Assembly (NCBI RefSeq): GCF_021728395.1
Contig: NZ_JAKKCM010000006.1
Coordinates: 62,001 to 126,000 of the forward strand
Source of the DNA: Vibrio sp. J1-1
GTDB taxonomy: Bacteria; Pseudomonadota; Gammaproteobacteria; Enterobacterales; Vibrionaceae
Length of the DNA: 64,000 nt
Direction: 5' to 3'
Below the pieces are notes generated by a model. That model made no database searches, was not told where the DNA came from, and saw nothing but the letters and a program-made list of their open reading frames with translations. This document shows positions 17,922-28,355 of this stretch, one piece after another. The position numbers and the translations under genes were made by a program. The first letter of the stretch is position 1. Every line of letters begins with the position of its first letter.

Positions 17922-19754
17922 TTATTGTTTCAATGCTTGGAAAATAATTTCTGCTAAAGAGTGACTAATCCCCGGTACTTTGGCGATTTCTTCGACACTT
18001 GCACGTTTAAGTTCCTGTAATCCGCCCATGTATTTTAACAAAGCTTGACGTCGCTTCGGTCCAACACCTTCGATCCCTTCTAAAGCACTCGTGCGTCGTG
18101 TTTTACCGCGTTTAGCCCGATGTCCTGCAATCGCATGATTATGGCTTTCGTCCCGAATATGCTGAATAAGATGAAGCGCTGGTGCATCACTTGGCAGATT
18201 AAACTCATGTCCATCTACTGTTATTAACGTTTCAAGCCCTGGCTTACGCGTTACCCCTTTCGCAATACCAATCAAAACTGGTCGTTTTGGCCAATCGCCC
18301 CAATGTTGTGAAATGATTTCATGAGCACGATTTAGCTGACCTTTACCACCATCGATGAAAATGATGTCTGGGATTTTCTCCACATCCAGTTGCTTTGAGT
18401 ATCGGCGATCCAGTACCTGTCCCATCGCGGCATAATCATCACCACCGGTAATCCCCGAGATGTTGTAACGGCGATATTCTTGTTTAACCGGTCCTTCATT
18501 ATTGAAGACCACACACGATGCAATCGTGCTCTCTCCCATCGTATGGGAGATATCAAAACACTCCATGCGCGCTATCGACTCCATACTCAATGTTTCACGT
18601 AGGGCATGAAAGCGCTGGTTGATAGTCATCTTATGATTAATTTTAGTGGTAATTGCCGTCAGTGCATTGGTGTTCGACAGTTTGAGGTAGCGTCCTCTGA
18701 CACCAGTGGGTGATGTATGAAAACGAACCTTACGTCCCGCAACTTCGGTGAGAGCTTTTTGAATCGGTCCAATATCCTCTGCCAGCTCCTGGTTGAGAAT
18801 AATCCGGGCGGGAATGGTACGCGCTTCATTGTGGCTCAAATAATACTGAGTTAAGAAGCTATCAAACACTTCTTGCTGGCTAGTATTTTGCGGAATTTTA
18901 GGGAAGTGACTTCGACTGCCCAAAACCTTACCCTGACGAATCATCAGGATATGGATACACGCTATTCCGCTTTCTTGCGCAAACCCAAGCACATCCATAT
19001 CGTCCATACTGTCTTCGGAAACGTACTGTTGTTCCTGAACTCGGCGTATTGCCTGAATCTGATCGCGAAACTTTGCCGCATCTTCAAAGCGTAGCTGATG
19101 GCTAGCATGCTCCATTTTGTCAATCAGCATCTTCAGTACTTGCTGGTCTTTACCTTGTAAAAACAAGCGAACAAAACCCACCAGCTCAGCATATTCTTCG
19201 TCTGAGATGATAGAGCTGACACACGGCCCTGCACAACGCCCAATTTGATACATCAAACATGGACGAGTACGGTTCGAATAGACGGTATCTTCGCATTGGC
19301 GAACAGGAAATATCTTTTGCAGTAGATGTAAAGTTTCTCGCACTGCACCGGAATCCGGATAAGGCCCAAAGTACTCACCTTTGCGCTTTTTAGCCCCTCG
19401 ATGCATCGATAATCTTGGGTGTTTGTGCCCGCTGATAAAGATATACGGATAAGACTTATCGTCACGCAGAAGTACGTTGTATTTCGGTAAGTATTGCTTG
19501 ATGTAATTGTGCTCAAGGATCAGCGCTTCGGTCTCGGTATGAGTGACCGTAACGTCGATTTTGGCAATATTGCGGACGAGTGCGCGAGTTTTTTCACTAT
19601 CGACTTTTTTACGAAAGTAACTCGAAAGGCGCTTCTGGAGGTCTTTGGCTTTTCCGACATAAATAACAACAGCCTCGGCGTTGTACATTCTGTACACGCC
19701 GGGCTGATGAGTTACTGTCTTGAGAAAGGAAGCCGAATCAAAAGGAGGATTCAC
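17922..19754 (-). CDS. uvrC: Excinuclease ABC subunit C
   Basis: UvrC makes both incisions in nucleotide excision repair after UvrAB damage recognition. It has an N-terminal GIY-YIG nuclease ([19 protein letters not shown], 3' incision), a UVR domain near residues 200-240 that binds UvrB, a C-terminal RNase H-like nuclease ([22 protein letters not shown], 5' incision), and paired helix-hairpin-helix motifs at the end ([18 protein letters not shown]). I chose GTG at 19754 because it begins one base after the uvrY stop and gives the family length of 610 residues. An in-frame upstream ATG at 19784 would lie inside uvrY. Confidence 0.95.
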   Translation of the reverse strand: MNPPFDSASFLKTVTHQPGVYRMYNAEAVVIYVGKAKDLQKRLSSYFRKKVDSEKTRALVRNIAKIDVTVTHTETEALILEHNYIKQYLPKYNVLLRDDKSYPYIFISGHKHPRLSMHRGAKKRKGEYFGPYPDSGAVRETLHLLQKIFPVRQCEDTVYSNRTRPCLMYQIGRCAGPCVSSIISDEEYAELVGFVRLFLQGKDQQVLKMLIDKMEHASHQLRFEDAAKFRDQIQAIRRVQEQQYVSEDSMDDMDVLGFAQESGIACIHILMIRQGKVLGSRSHFPKIPQNTSQQEVFDSFLTQYYLSHNEARTIPARIILNQELAEDIGPIQKALTEVAGRKVRFHTSPTGVRGRYLKLSNTNALTAITTKINHKMTINQRFHALRETLSMESIARMECFDISHTMGESTIASCVVFNNEGPVKQEYRRYNISGITGGDDYAAMGQVLDRRYSKQLDVEKIPDIIFIDGGKGQLNRAHEIISQHWGDWPKRPVLIGIAKGVTRKPGLETLITVDGHEFNLPSDAPALHLIQHIRDESHNHAIAGHRAKRGKTRRTSALEGIEGVGPKRRQALLKYMGGLQELKRASVEEIAKVPGISHSLAEIIFQALKQ

Positions 19755-19755
19755 A

Positions 19756-20400
19756 CTAAAGCGTCTCAGTGTCCAGCATTCCATGACGAATGGCTAAGTG
19801 CGTTAACTCAACATCGCCGTTAATGTCCAATTTGCTAAACAGTCTATAGCGGTAACTGTTCACCGTTTTTGGACTCAAGTTAAGTTGTTCAGAAATATCC
19901 GTTACTTTCTGACCCTTAGTAATCATCAACATGATTTGCAATTCACGTTCAGATAAATCTTTAAACGGGTTTTCAGAAGCAGGTGAGAATTGACTCAATG
20001 CCATCTGCTGCGCAATCTCTGGAGAGATGTAACGCTGCCCACTATTTACCACACGAATCGCGTTAACCATCTCGTCTGGGCCTGCACCTTTGGTTAAATA
20101 ACCAGAAGCGCCCGCCTGCATTACTTTGGTTGGAAACGGATTTTCCGTATGAACGGTAAGTACGATGATTTTTACATCAGGATTCAAGCGAAGAATCTTC
20201 TTAGTGGCTTCTAAGCCACCGATTCCTGGCATGTTCATGTCCATCAAAACGACGTCAGCATGATTACTGCGACACCATTTTACTGCCTCTTCACCGCTGT
20301 CAGCTTCTCCTGCTACGTTCATTCCACGGACGTCTTCAATAATACGTCGTATCCCTGTGCGAACCAGCTCGTGATCATCTACAAGGAAAACATTTATCAA
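19756..20400 (-). CDS. uvrY: UvrY/VarA/GacA-type response regulator
   Basis: This is the response regulator partner of BarA/VarS. It activates the Csr small RNAs and so controls carbon metabolism, virulence and quorum-sensing output in Vibrio. The 214-residue protein has a receiver domain with Asp8, Asp9 and phospho-acceptor Asp54 ([10 protein letters not shown]), and a LuxR-type helix-turn-helix near residues 145-205 ([16 protein letters not shown] and [19 protein letters not shown]). The start codon is TTG at 20400 with GGAG upstream; E. coli UvrY also uses TTG. It is followed one base later by uvrC. V. cholerae calls it varA. Confidence 0.95.
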   Translation of the reverse strand: MINVFLVDDHELVRTGIRRIIEDVRGMNVAGEADSGEEAVKWCRSNHADVVLMDMNMPGIGGLEATKKILRLNPDVKIIVLTVHTENPFPTKVMQAGASGYLTKGAGPDEMVNAIRVVNSGQRYISPEIAQQMALSQFSPASENPFKDLSERELQIMLMITKGQKVTDISEQLNLSPKTVNSYRYRLFSKLDINGDVELTHLAIRHGMLDTETL

Positions 20401-20912
20401 ACTTGTATCTCCACACTTTCTATTGGTTCTGCACCCACATGATGTTCTATGTGGATATCAGTATGACGCCTAATACTAACGTATTTGACGACAAATTGCT
20501 TTCTATGAATATGTGCTCAAACGCAAACTTTGGCAAGTACTTATTCATAAACCACTCGGTTACTTCAGAGCGTACTGTGCAGAACCGAAATATAATACAG
20601 ATTAATTAACAACATTAATTGTAATAAATCAAGCAACTAGATTTTATATTGCCCAGTGCAACTCAATATCAGCGCCAAATGGTCAATCTATAAACGAGAT
20701 GCCGTGCTCCGAATTCAGAAACCAAGTATCGGCTTGCGGCAATGTCATCGTTTGAATTCAACGCTATTCTTATCTGCTGGGCATTGGGCATACAACCGCG
20801 ATACCCGAAACTGATTCGACAAGAAAACCAGCAACGGCCATCACTACGCGTTTCCTTCTTATCTCTTGGTGCTAGAATACCAGGCTTAAATTATCGATAA
20901 GGTTTTTCTCAC
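20401..20912. other. uvrY-polB divergent intergenic region
   Basis: This 512-base gap contains the promoters of two divergent genes but nothing I can name. I looked for a LexA operator (CTG-N10-CAG) before polB and found none with correct spacing. Short frames here have no ribosome-binding site or recognisable product. Confidence 0.4.
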
Positions 20913-23276
20913 TTGAACATCCAGCAAGGCTTCCTACTCACTCGTCAGGCACGAGATATCCAAGGTCAGACTCAGATAGAGCTATGGGTATCGACCGAAG
21001 CTGGACCCACTCAGTTGCTGATTCATGGCGAAAAACCCGTTTTCTTTATTTCTCAAGCAGACTTAGAGCAAGTCAGAGAGCTCGCCCAAGCAAGCAAACT
21101 TCACGTTGAATTTCGTTTGCTGGAGATTAAAACGTTCGATCACACTGCTCTTGTGGCTTGCTATACAAAACTTACCCGAGATGCCATTTCGTTACAGGGT
21201 AACCTTACACATCACGACATTACCACATACGAAGGCGATATTCGGCTTGCTGATCGCTATTTGATGGAACGCTTCATCAGAGGTGGCATCGAATTTACAG
21301 GCAACCAGCAAGATTTCAACGGATATCAACGCGTTCAACATGCAAAATGTCGATCTGGTGACTATGCACCTAAACTGCAAGTCGTCTCTTTAGATATCGA
21401 GTGTTCTGAAAAAGGCATTCTCTATTCTATCGGCCTAGACAGTCCAATGGACTCGCGAGTCATTATGATAGGCGGTCCTGAACCTGCCGATACCCCTATC
21501 CAATGGGTGCAAAACGAGAAAGCCTTACTGGACGCTTTAGTCGCATGGTTTAAACAGTTTGACCCTGATGTGGTGGTCGGCTGGAACGTGATTGACTTCG
21601 ATTTCCGCTTGCTGCACAAACGGGCGGAATGGCACAACATGAAGCTCAAATTAGGAAGAGCGGATCAAGCGAGCTTCTTTCGTAGTTCATCACAAAGCCA
21701 ACAGGGGTTCATTACTATTCCCGGACGTGTGGTAATGGATGGTATCGACACGCTAAAAACAGCGACATACCACTTTCGTTCATGGTCACTGGAATCCGTC
21801 TCACAGGAACTACTCGGTGAAGGCAAAGAAATTCACAACGTGCATGATCGTATGGATGAGATCAATCGCATGTATCGTTCAGATAAGCCCTCTTTAGCGA
21901 AGTATAATCTTCAGGATTGTGTGCTGGTCAATAAAATCTTCGATCATACTCATCTGCTCGCTTTCGCGATAGAACGTTCACGATTGACTGGCGTAGAGCT
22001 GGATCGAGTTGGAGGTTCCGTCGCCGCATTTACTAATCTCTATCTACCGCAAATTCACCGCGCGGGTTATGTTGCACCGAACTTACACCCTGAAAATTGG
22101 ATAGCCAGCCCCGGAGGGTACGTAATGGATTCAATTCCGAACCTTTACGACTCCGTTTTAGTTTTGGATTTTAAGAGCCTGTACCCGTCCATCATTCGCT
22201 CGTTCTTAATTGATCCAATGGGGCTTGTTGAAGGGCTTCAACTTGAAATTGGCAAACAAGACAACCAAGCCGTGCCCGGGTTTCGCGGCGGCCAATTCCA
22301 TCGCACAAAACACTTTTTGCCCGAGATGATTGAAAAGCTCTGGGCGGCACGTGATGTCGCCAAGAAAAACAACGAAAAAGCGTTCTCTCAGGCGATTAAA
22401 ATCATCATGAACTCATTCTATGGCGTGCTAGGTTCGTCAGGTTGCCGCTTTTTTGATACACGACTGGCATCCAGTATTACCATGCGCGGCCACGAGATCA
22501 TGAAACAGACCAAAGTGCTGATCGAAGAGCAAGGTTATCAGGTGATTTACGGTGATACAGACTCAACCTTTGTGTCGCTAAACCGCACTTATACTCAGGC
22601 AGAAGCAGATAAAGTCGGAAATCAATTAGTCGATCACATTAACACCTGGTGGCAAGCGCATCTTCGTTCGGAATACAACCTCACTTCAATGCTAGAAATC
22701 GAATACGAGACCCACTATCGTAAATTTTTGATGCCCACGATCCGCGGCGCGGAAACTGGCTCGAAAAAGCGTTACGCAGGCTTAATTGGTGAAGGCGAAC
22801 AAGAGCAGATAATTTTCAAAGGGCTAGAAAGTGCACGCACAGACTGGACACCGCTGGCGCAAAAATTCCAAAACACACTCTATGGCATGATCTTCCATGG
22901 CGAAGACCCAAGTGATTATGTGCGCGAAATGGTTGAGAAAACCAATAATGGTGAATTCGATGACCAGCTGGTTTATCAGAAGCAGCTGCGCCGTAAACTG
23001 CACGAATACCAAAAGAACATTCCGCCCCAAGTGCGTGCCGCTCGACTGGCAGACGAAATCAATGCCAAGCTTGGTCGACCGCTACAGTATCAGAACCGTG
23101 GTCGAATAGAGTATGTGATTACCGTCAATGGGCCTGAGCCACATGAATACCGTAGTAGCCTGATTGACTATCAACACTATATTGATAAGCAATTGAAGCC
23201 TGTCGCAGATGCCATTTTACCTTTTATTGGCACCGACTTTGAAACCTTGTCGGCTCCGCAGATGGGCTTGTTTTAA
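20913..23276 (+). CDS. polB: DNA polymerase II (family B)
   Basis: Pol II is the family B repair polymerase that restarts and bypasses at damaged DNA. The 787-residue protein has the 3'-5' exonuclease motif SLDIECSEKG and WNVIDFDFRL, then the polymerase motifs DFKSLYPSIIRS (A), KIIMNSFYGVLGSSG (B) and YGDTDSTFV (C). It ends QMGLF, a C-terminal beta-clamp binding pentapeptide like that of E. coli Pol II. The start is taken as TTG at 20913, with AAGG upstream, because it gives the family N-terminus QGFLLTRQARD. E. coli polB is in the SOS regulon, but no LexA box was seen here. Confidence 0.95.
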   Translation: MNIQQGFLLTRQARDIQGQTQIELWVSTEAGPTQLLIHGEKPVFFISQADLEQVRELAQASKLHVEFRLLEIKTFDHTALVACYTKLTRDAISLQGNLTHHDITTYEGDIRLADRYLMERFIRGGIEFTGNQQDFNGYQRVQHAKCRSGDYAPKLQVVSLDIECSEKGILYSIGLDSPMDSRVIMIGGPEPADTPIQWVQNEKALLDALVAWFKQFDPDVVVGWNVIDFDFRLLHKRAEWHNMKLKLGRADQASFFRSSSQSQQGFITIPGRVVMDGIDTLKTATYHFRSWSLESVSQELLGEGKEIHNVHDRMDEINRMYRSDKPSLAKYNLQDCVLVNKIFDHTHLLAFAIERSRLTGVELDRVGGSVAAFTNLYLPQIHRAGYVAPNLHPENWIASPGGYVMDSIPNLYDSVLVLDFKSLYPSIIRSFLIDPMGLVEGLQLEIGKQDNQAVPGFRGGQFHRTKHFLPEMIEKLWAARDVAKKNNEKAFSQAIKIIMNSFYGVLGSSGCRFFDTRLASSITMRGHEIMKQTKVLIEEQGYQVIYGDTDSTFVSLNRTYTQAEADKVGNQLVDHINTWWQAHLRSEYNLTSMLEIEYETHYRKFLMPTIRGAETGSKKRYAGLIGEGEQEQIIFKGLESARTDWTPLAQKFQNTLYGMIFHGEDPSDYVREMVEKTNNGEFDDQLVYQKQLRRKLHEYQKNIPPQVRAARLADEINAKLGRPLQYQNRGRIEYVITVNGPEPHEYRSSLIDYQHYIDKQLKPVADAILPFIGTDFETLSAPQMGLF

Positions 23277-23289
23277 CAACCAGCTTTAG

Positions 23290-24069
23290 CTAACCGATGC
23301 GAAACTCTGTTTTTTGATACTGCTTGACCAGCCAGCTGCCAAAGCTATCTAAAAGCCCTACTACCGAGCGTTTCGGGATAGTTCGTCCTGCAAGCAATAT
23401 ACCCAGGCGTTCGATCTCCAAATGCTTTTCTGGATGATAAGTCAAAAACACCTGACCACATTCGACAGGATCGTCAAACCAGCGCTTATCGCGGTACATA
23501 ATCAGAGAATACGACGCTCGCAGCAACTTTTTGGCAATGATCGTTTGAGCTTGAGTTTGCTCTTCAACATTTTTTGCCTGAGCAATTTTCGCACGATAGA
23601 CAGAGAGCCACTCTTCTACATCCATATTCCAATGCTTGGCAATCTCCCAACTTGGAACATAATCGCCAAAGCAGTCTGATAAGTCATTACCATAAATACA
23701 GACACAGCAATGTTTGAGCATAAAGCCCCAGGTAAAAATACTGTCGAGATTCGCCACCTCACTAACCAGTGCTGTTCGAACTGAAACGCCGTTTACTTGA
23801 GGATACCCTTGCTGTGTACGCCACTTGATAGTGTTCAATAATGTGGCCCGGTTAGACTCAAATGCCGCTTTTGTTACAACGACTAAATCTAGGTTCGATT
23901 TACCTGCGACAGCCGTTTTACGCGCAACGCTGCCATAGACATACACACTATGTAAGTTCTGCCCTAGCCCACCTTTAAGGCACATCAGAACTTCTCTGAT
24001 CAGAGGTTCGAATTCGGTTTGAAAAGGTTGTTTTGAGTCGATAACAGGAAGAGACATTGGAAATAACAC
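23290..24069 (-). CDS. Nucleotidyltransferase-domain protein of unknown substrate
   Basis: The 259-residue protein carries a minimal nucleotidyltransferase fold: VYVYGSVARKTAVAGKSNLDLVVV near residues 43-66 corresponds to the GS-x10-DxD motif of polymerase-beta-like enzymes, here with Asn-Leu-Asp rather than Ser-Asp-Leu-Asp. Helical sequence follows, including SLIMYRDKRWFDDPVECGQVF. Antibiotic adenylyltransferases and MNT-type antitoxins share this fold, but no HEPN partner gene is adjacent. It is convergent with polB, with only 13 bases between. Function unknown. Confidence 0.75.
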   Translation of the reverse strand: MLFPMSLPVIDSKQPFQTEFEPLIREVLMCLKGGLGQNLHSVYVYGSVARKTAVAGKSNLDLVVVTKAAFESNRATLLNTIKWRTQQGYPQVNGVSVRTALVSEVANLDSIFTWGFMLKHCCVCIYGNDLSDCFGDYVPSWEIAKHWNMDVEEWLSVYRAKIAQAKNVEEQTQAQTIIAKKLLRASYSLIMYRDKRWFDDPVECGQVFLTYHPEKHLEIERLGILLAGRTIPKRSVVGLLDSFGSWLVKQYQKTEFRIG

Positions 24070-24249
24070 GATCTAAAGCTTAAGATTCAGGAACATTATG
24101 ATCCACCAGCACTGATTTTGGATCAAGCCTAATAATGCGTTTATTCATGAGAGGTGATGCCTATTTCAACGATGAATTTTGATGCTAGAAAGGCAACTTA
24201 ACGCTATAATCATTGAGTTTTGCGTAATAAGTATCAATAGGAAAATACA

Positions 24250-24816
24250 ATGCCAAAGGCAAGTGAAATCAAGAAAGGCTTCGCAATCGAGTCTAATGGT
24301 AAAACCCTTCTAGTTAAAGACATCGAAGTAACGACTCCAGGCGGTCGTGGCGGCGCGAAAATCTACAAGATGCGTTGTACTGATCTAACAACCGGTGCAC
24401 GCGTAGACGAGCGTTACAAGTCTGATGATGTTGTTGAAACGGTTGAAATGAACAAGCGTGCCGTTGTGTACTCATACGCAGACGGCGATGAGCATATCTT
24501 CATGGATAACGAAGATTACTCACAATACACATTTAAAGAGAATGATGTAGCCGACGATCTGCTGTTCATCAATGAAGACACACAAGGTATCCACGTTATC
24601 GTGGTAGACGGTTCAGCGGTTGGCCTTGAACTACCTTCTTCTGTTGAACTAGTGATTGAAGAAACAGACCCATCAATCAAAGGTGCGTCAGCGTCTGCAC
24701 GTACTAAACCTGCCCGCTTCGCTTCTGGCCTTACTGTTCAAGTTCCAGAGTACATCGCAACAGGTGACCGAGTAGTGATTAACACTGCAGAACGTAAATA
24801 CATGAGCCGAGCATAA
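24250..24816 (+). CDS. efpL: Elongation factor P-like protein EfpL (YeiP)
   Basis: EfpL is a paralogue of EF-P that rescues ribosomes stalled at proline-rich and some other motifs. The 188-residue protein has the three-domain EF-P layout and an extended loop with [12 protein letters not shown]. Arg33 is at the tip where EF-P has its modified lysine, so no modification is expected, consistent with EfpL rather than EF-P. It is followed two bases after its stop by the DNA-mimic family gene, so the two are probably cotranscribed. Confidence 0.93.
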   Translation: MPKASEIKKGFAIESNGKTLLVKDIEVTTPGGRGGAKIYKMRCTDLTTGARVDERYKSDDVVETVEMNKRAVVYSYADGDEHIFMDNEDYSQYTFKENDVADDLLFINEDTQGIHVIVVDGSAVGLELPSSVELVIEETDPSIKGASASARTKPARFASGLTVQVPEYIATGDRVVINTAERKYMSRA

Positions 24817-24818
24817 GC

Positions 24819-25139
24819 ATGTCTGATTTGATTTCTTACGACGACGTTATCGACGCAGCGTACGACATTTTTCTTGAAATGGCTCCAGATAACCTCGAGC
24901 CAGCTGATGTCATTCTGTTTACTGCACAGTTTGAAGATCGTGGTGCCGCGGAACTTGTCGAAACCGGTGATGACTGGGTTGAACATGTCGGCTTCGAGAT
25001 CGACAAAGAGGTGTATGCAGAAGTGCGTATCGGCCTAGTAAACGAGGAAAATGACGTACTTGATGACGTGTTTGCTCGTATGCTAATCAGCCGAGACCCA
25101 GACCACAAGTTCTGTCATATGCTTTGGAAGCGCGACTAA
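24819..25139 (+). CDS. HI1450/YciU family double-stranded-DNA-mimic protein
   Basis: This is a very acidic 106-residue protein of the UPF0263 family. Aspartate and glutamate are spread over the whole length ([33 protein letters not shown]), which in the structurally studied HI1450 gives a surface resembling DNA phosphates. The bound partner in Vibrio is not known to me. The ATG lies two bases after the efpL stop, and a strong terminator follows. Confidence 0.88.
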   Translation: MSDLISYDDVIDAAYDIFLEMAPDNLEPADVILFTAQFEDRGAAELVETGDDWVEHVGFEIDKEVYAEVRIGLVNEENDVLDDVFARMLISRDPDHKFCHMLWKRD

Positions 25140-25162
25140 CGCTTCCCTAACTGATAAGTAAA

Positions 25163-25190
25163 ACACCAGCCTTCGAGCTGGTGTTTTTTA
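25163..25190 (+). terminator. Terminator after the efpL operon
   Basis: ACACCAGC (25163-25170) pairs with GCTGGTGT (25177-25184), followed by six T. Confidence 0.9.
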
Positions 25191-25205
25191 TTCGCTTGCA
25201 ATAAG

Positions 25206-25233
25206 AAAAAGGCTTGCCAATGGGCAAGCCTTT
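25206..25233 (-). terminator. Terminator after rluB
   Basis: AAAGGCTTGCC (25208-25218), loop AATG, GGCAAGCCTTT (25223-25233). On the minus strand a T run follows. Confidence 0.88.
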
Positions 25234-25251
25234 CTAATTTTTTAGCCGAGC

Positions 25252-26190
25252 TTAACGATGCTTGTTGCGAACGCCTTGCTCACCAGCACTTTTCTTTGTC
25301 TTGCGACGAGCAGGATTATTGCTGCGGCCTTTAGGCGTATTTACACGCTCTTCGTGGCGCTTAACTGCACGACGAATTTTCTGGCTACGTGCACGTTCAC
25401 GTTTACGTGAGGTGTTATCTTTGTTCAGATCAAGCATGGTTTCTTTCTCTGGGCGAAGTTCTACTAGCTCACGCAGGTAGTTTACTTCTTTCAGGTCCAG
25501 TTCCATCCAACCACCACGTGGCAGCTTTTTGTCTAGGAAGATATCACCGTAACGAACACGCTTCAGACGGCTTACCGTACAATCTTGAGATTCCCATAGA
25601 CGACGGACTTCTCGGTTACGACCTTCATTGATTACAACATAGAAGGTGTGGTTCATGCCTTCACCACCAGCGTAAACAACGTCTTCAAAGCGAGCCATAC
25701 CGTCTTCTAGCTCTACGCCTTTTACTAGATTACGAACTTTTTGTTCAGTTACTTCACCGAACACACGTACTAGATATTCACGCTCAACCTGGCGACTTGG
25801 GTGCATTAGGCGGTTTGCCAATTCACCATCCGTAGTGAAAAGCAGCAGACCTGAAGTGTTTGCATCCAGACGACCTACTGAAATCCAACGCGAGCCACGA
25901 ATTTTTGGCAGGCGATCAAAAACAGTACGGCGACCTTCTGGATCATGACGAGTACACAGTTCACCTTCAGGCTTGTAGTATGCCAGCACACGACAGACCA
26001 CTTCCTCTTGTATCTTCGCAGACACAATGTGACCATCGATACGAACGACACTGCTCTCATCTTCAAGTCTTTCACCAAGTTTAGCGACATTACCGTTCAC
26101 GCTTACGCGGCCGGATTTAATTAACGATTCAATCTCGCGACGAGAACCGTGACCAGCACGTGCTAATACTTTTTGTAACTTTTCGCTCAT
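25252..26190 (-). CDS. rluB: 23S rRNA pseudouridine(2605) synthase RluB
   Basis: RluB converts U2605 of 23S rRNA to pseudouridine. The 312-residue protein has an N-terminal S4 RNA-binding domain ([19 protein letters not shown], residues 3-60) and a RsuA/RluB-type catalytic domain with [17 protein letters not shown], where Asp109 is the catalytic residue. The last 60 residues are a very basic, disordered tail, as in other RluB proteins. A separate hairpin at 26383 lies between it and yciO, so it probably has its own promoter. Confidence 0.94.
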   Translation of the reverse strand: MSEKLQKVLARAGHGSRREIESLIKSGRVSVNGNVAKLGERLEDESSVVRIDGHIVSAKIQEEVVCRVLAYYKPEGELCTRHDPEGRRTVFDRLPKIRGSRWISVGRLDANTSGLLLFTTDGELANRLMHPSRQVEREYLVRVFGEVTEQKVRNLVKGVELEDGMARFEDVVYAGGEGMNHTFYVVINEGRNREVRRLWESQDCTVSRLKRVRYGDIFLDKKLPRGGWMELDLKEVNYLRELVELRPEKETMLDLNKDNTSRKRERARSQKIRRAVKRHEERVNTPKGRSNNPARRKTKKSAGEQGVRNKHR

Positions 26191-26382
26191 TTATCTACCT
26201 ATGTGTCGTCTTCACAGACGTCTAGACCAGGATTGGTCTGTATTATGCAATCTACCCATCTTCACGGGATTTTTTCAGTCCGCCATTATACGTAACTTTC
26301 TGACTTAATGTAAGCAAAATCCACGTAGTCCTCTGCTACACAATCTAGTTAAAAAACCGTGGCCTTTTACCACTAAAAAACA

Positions 26383-26406
26383 AAAGGAGGCACATTGGCC
26401 TCCTTT
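26383..26406 (-). terminator. Terminator after yciO
   Basis: AAAGGAGGC (26383-26391) pairs with GCCTCCTTT (26398-26406). On the minus strand TTTTGTTTTTT follows. Confidence 0.8.
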
Positions 26407-26429
26407 CATTATCAACGATGATATGTGAT

Positions 26430-27050
26430 TTACTCAAACGGTGCAGGGTCACCAGCTCCTAAGCGAGCCACTACGGGCTCTCCTTCACTAAAATCGATCA
26501 CTGTCGTTGGCTGCTCGCCTAAGTAGCCACCGTTAAGTATCACATCTACTGCATGCTCCAACTTATCACGGATGTCTTCTGGATCTGACTCAGTGACGTC
26601 ACTGTTCGGCAGGATCAACGACGTAGACATCATCGGCTCACCTAATGCTTCGAGCAGATCAAGCGCGATCTGGTTATTAGGAACACGAATACCGATGGTT
26701 TTACGCTTTGCATTCATCAAACGACGAGGCACTTCTTTTGTGCCTTTGAAGATGAATGTGTAAGGTCCCGGTGTATTGCTTTTCAATAATCGAAACGCGC
26801 TGTTATCTACGCGTGCGTACAGCGAAATCTCCGATAAATCTCTACATAACAACGTGAAGTTGTGCTTATCGTTCAGTCGACGGATCTGACAGATACGCTC
26901 TAACGCCTGTTTGTTCTCCAGTTGACAGCCAAGCGCATAACCCGAGTCGGTTGGGTAAACCACGACACCGCCGTTACGAATGATTGCTACTGCTTGATTA
27001 ATCAAGCGAGCCTGTGGGTTTTCTGGATGAACGTAAAAAAACTGGCTCAT
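26430..27050 (-). CDS. yciO: YciO, Sua5/YrdC-family protein
   Basis: The 206-residue protein is a close match to E. coli YciO. The YrdC fold is shown by VVVYPTDSGYALGCQ, RRLNDKHNFTLLCRDLSE and KRKTIGIRVPNN. YrdC/Sua5 proteins make threonylcarbamoyl-AMP for tRNA t6A; YciO is a paralogue with weak or different activity, so the biochemical role is open. It lies 38 bases downstream of rnm in the same direction, matching the yciV-yciO pair next to trp in E. coli. Confidence 0.94.
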   Translation of the reverse strand: MSQFFYVHPENPQARLINQAVAIIRNGGVVVYPTDSGYALGCQLENKQALERICQIRRLNDKHNFTLLCRDLSEISLYARVDNSAFRLLKSNTPGPYTFIFKGTKEVPRRLMNAKRKTIGIRVPNNQIALDLLEALGEPMMSTSLILPNSDVTESDPEDIRDKLEHAVDVILNGGYLGEQPTTVIDFSEGEPVVARLGAGDPAPFE

Positions 27051-27088
27051 TGTAATTCCTCATTATCGAGCCTCTCGGCTCTATATCC

Positions 27089-27958
27089 TTATGGAGCGTG
27101 GACTTCGTTGCGATCCAACGAAGGGTCAATGCCCCAATCTTTCCAAACTGGTTCTACGCCGGACGGCAACCAGAGGTTTCGACCCAACTCCATCCAAGGA
27201 GATGGATAGTGAAAGTCGCTACCTTGGGACGCTAATAGTTTGTATTGTATAGCATAATCCGCCAGGTTGCGTCTTTCTTGTTGTGCTTGTTGTGGCTGAG
27301 CGACTTCCATCGCGTCACCATTTGCTTCCGCGAATGCAGCAAGAAGACGCTTAATCCACTTTGCTGTCAACTGATATCGCCCCGGATGAGCTAACACCGC
27401 GTGGCCACCAGCAGCGTGAATCGAATCTATTGCATCTTTCATCGAACACCAATTTGGTGGCACATAACCGGGGTTGTTACGCGTTAGGTATTTTTTAAAC
27501 ACCATTTGCATATTTTTAGCGAAACCATTGTCAACCAACCATTTCGCAAAATGCGCACGTGTAATTGGCGCACCGCCCGCAATCTGTTGTACCTCTTCCA
27601 GAACGCCTTCGCGGGTCGCTTTCTGCAGACGCGATGCGATCAACTCGGCACGAGTGATTCGATGCTGTTTTTGTTGTTCAATAAGCGTCTTCAACGCTGG
27701 ATTATCGGGATCAATATTCAAACCCACGATATGGATATCTTTATTTTGCCAAACGGTTGAGATTTCGATGCCATTAATGATTTGTATCGGCAACTGATTC
27801 TCTTTTACATACTGTTTTGCTGGCACTAAACCGTCAACGGTATCATGGTCTGTAATCGCCAAAACTTCGATATCAAAACTCAGTGCCCTATCCACTAAAT
27901 CTTTCGGTTCCAGTCGGCCATCAGAAGCTGTGGTATGGCTGTGTAAATCAATTCTCAT
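27089..27958 (-). CDS. rnm: PHP-domain 5'-3' exoribonuclease Rnm (YciV/TrpH)
   Basis: Rnm is a PHP-fold metal-dependent exonuclease that matures the 5' ends of rRNAs in E. coli. The metal-binding motifs are visible: [36 protein letters not shown] and [10 protein letters not shown] chose ATG at 27958 (MRIDLHSHT, 289 residues). The longer frame from 28000 would start inside the trp promoter-operator, although a GGAG lies just before that ATG, so this is not certain. It is divergent from the trp operon, as in enterobacteria. Confidence 0.92.
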   Translation of the reverse strand: MRIDLHSHTTASDGRLEPKDLVDRALSFDIEVLAITDHDTVDGLVPAKQYVKENQLPIQIINGIEISTVWQNKDIHIVGLNIDPDNPALKTLIEQQKQHRITRAELIASRLQKATREGVLEEVQQIAGGAPITRAHFAKWLVDNGFAKNMQMVFKKYLTRNNPGYVPPNWCSMKDAIDSIHAAGGHAVLAHPGRYQLTAKWIKRLLAAFAEANGDAMEVAQPQQAQQERRNLADYAIQYKLLASQGSDFHYPSPWMELGRNLWLPSGVEPVWKDWGIDPSLDRNEVHAP

Positions 27959-27988
27959 ATTTTTTATCGTTTTAATGCTGTTTTGGGG

Positions 27989-28020
27989 TTGACTTTTCAT
28001 CTCCGCACTAGTTAACTAGT
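27989..28020 (+). promoter_or_regulatory. trp promoter with TrpR operator
   Basis: TTGACT (27989-27994), 17 bases, TTAACT (28012-28017). The -10 lies inside the palindrome ACTAGTTAACTAGT (28007-28020), which is the E. coli-type TrpR operator. Repression by tryptophan-bound TrpR should block RNA polymerase directly. Confidence 0.92.
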
Positions 28021-28054
28021 ACGCAAATACAGAACTCATTATTCAAGGCTCACT

Positions 28055-28180
28055 ATGTTACAAGAATTGAAGCAAAACCAAAAAGCGAAAGTTGCAGTTT
28101 GTCTGAACAAGACAAGCTCGGCAGACGTTGCTTGGTGGCGCACTTGGACAAGTTCTTGGTGGGCAAACGTGTACTTCTAG
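28055..28180 (+). CDS. trpL: trp operon leader peptide TrpL
   Basis: This is a 41-codon leader peptide whose translation senses charged tRNA-Trp. It starts MLQELKQNQKAK and contains five Trp codons, at positions 27, 28, 31, 35 and 36, in AWWRTWTSSWWANVYF before the TAG. The last Trp pair lies 20 bases before the attenuator region. It is longer than the 14-residue E. coli leader, as known for Vibrio. Confidence 0.93.
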   Translation: MLQELKQNQKAKVAVCLNKTSSADVAWWRTWTSSWWANVYF

Positions 28181-28200
28181 TTTAGAAATTAAAACGTTAA

Positions 28201-28234
28201 AAAGCCCGCTTCCAAAGCGGGCTTTTTATTTTTT
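28201..28234 (+). terminator. trp attenuator terminator
   Basis: AAAGCCCGCTT (28201-28211), loop CCA, AAGCGGGCTTT (28215-28225), then TTATTTTTT. This is the terminator of the attenuation system. It should form when TrpL is translated without stalling. Confidence 0.93.
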
Positions 28235-28355
28235 CGCCCTTTTCACGTTTAACTGCTTAAACATTAACCGGATCTCGTAAACTCTTAATTGGGCCTACGC
28301 CTAGTTTATGCCACTATGTTCAGCAGGAAGATTAAAATAGCTATAAGGAGGTCTT

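Noticed and set aside
20620-20912. LexA box upstream of polB
   Set aside because: Several CTG and CAG triplets occur but none with a 10-base spacer.
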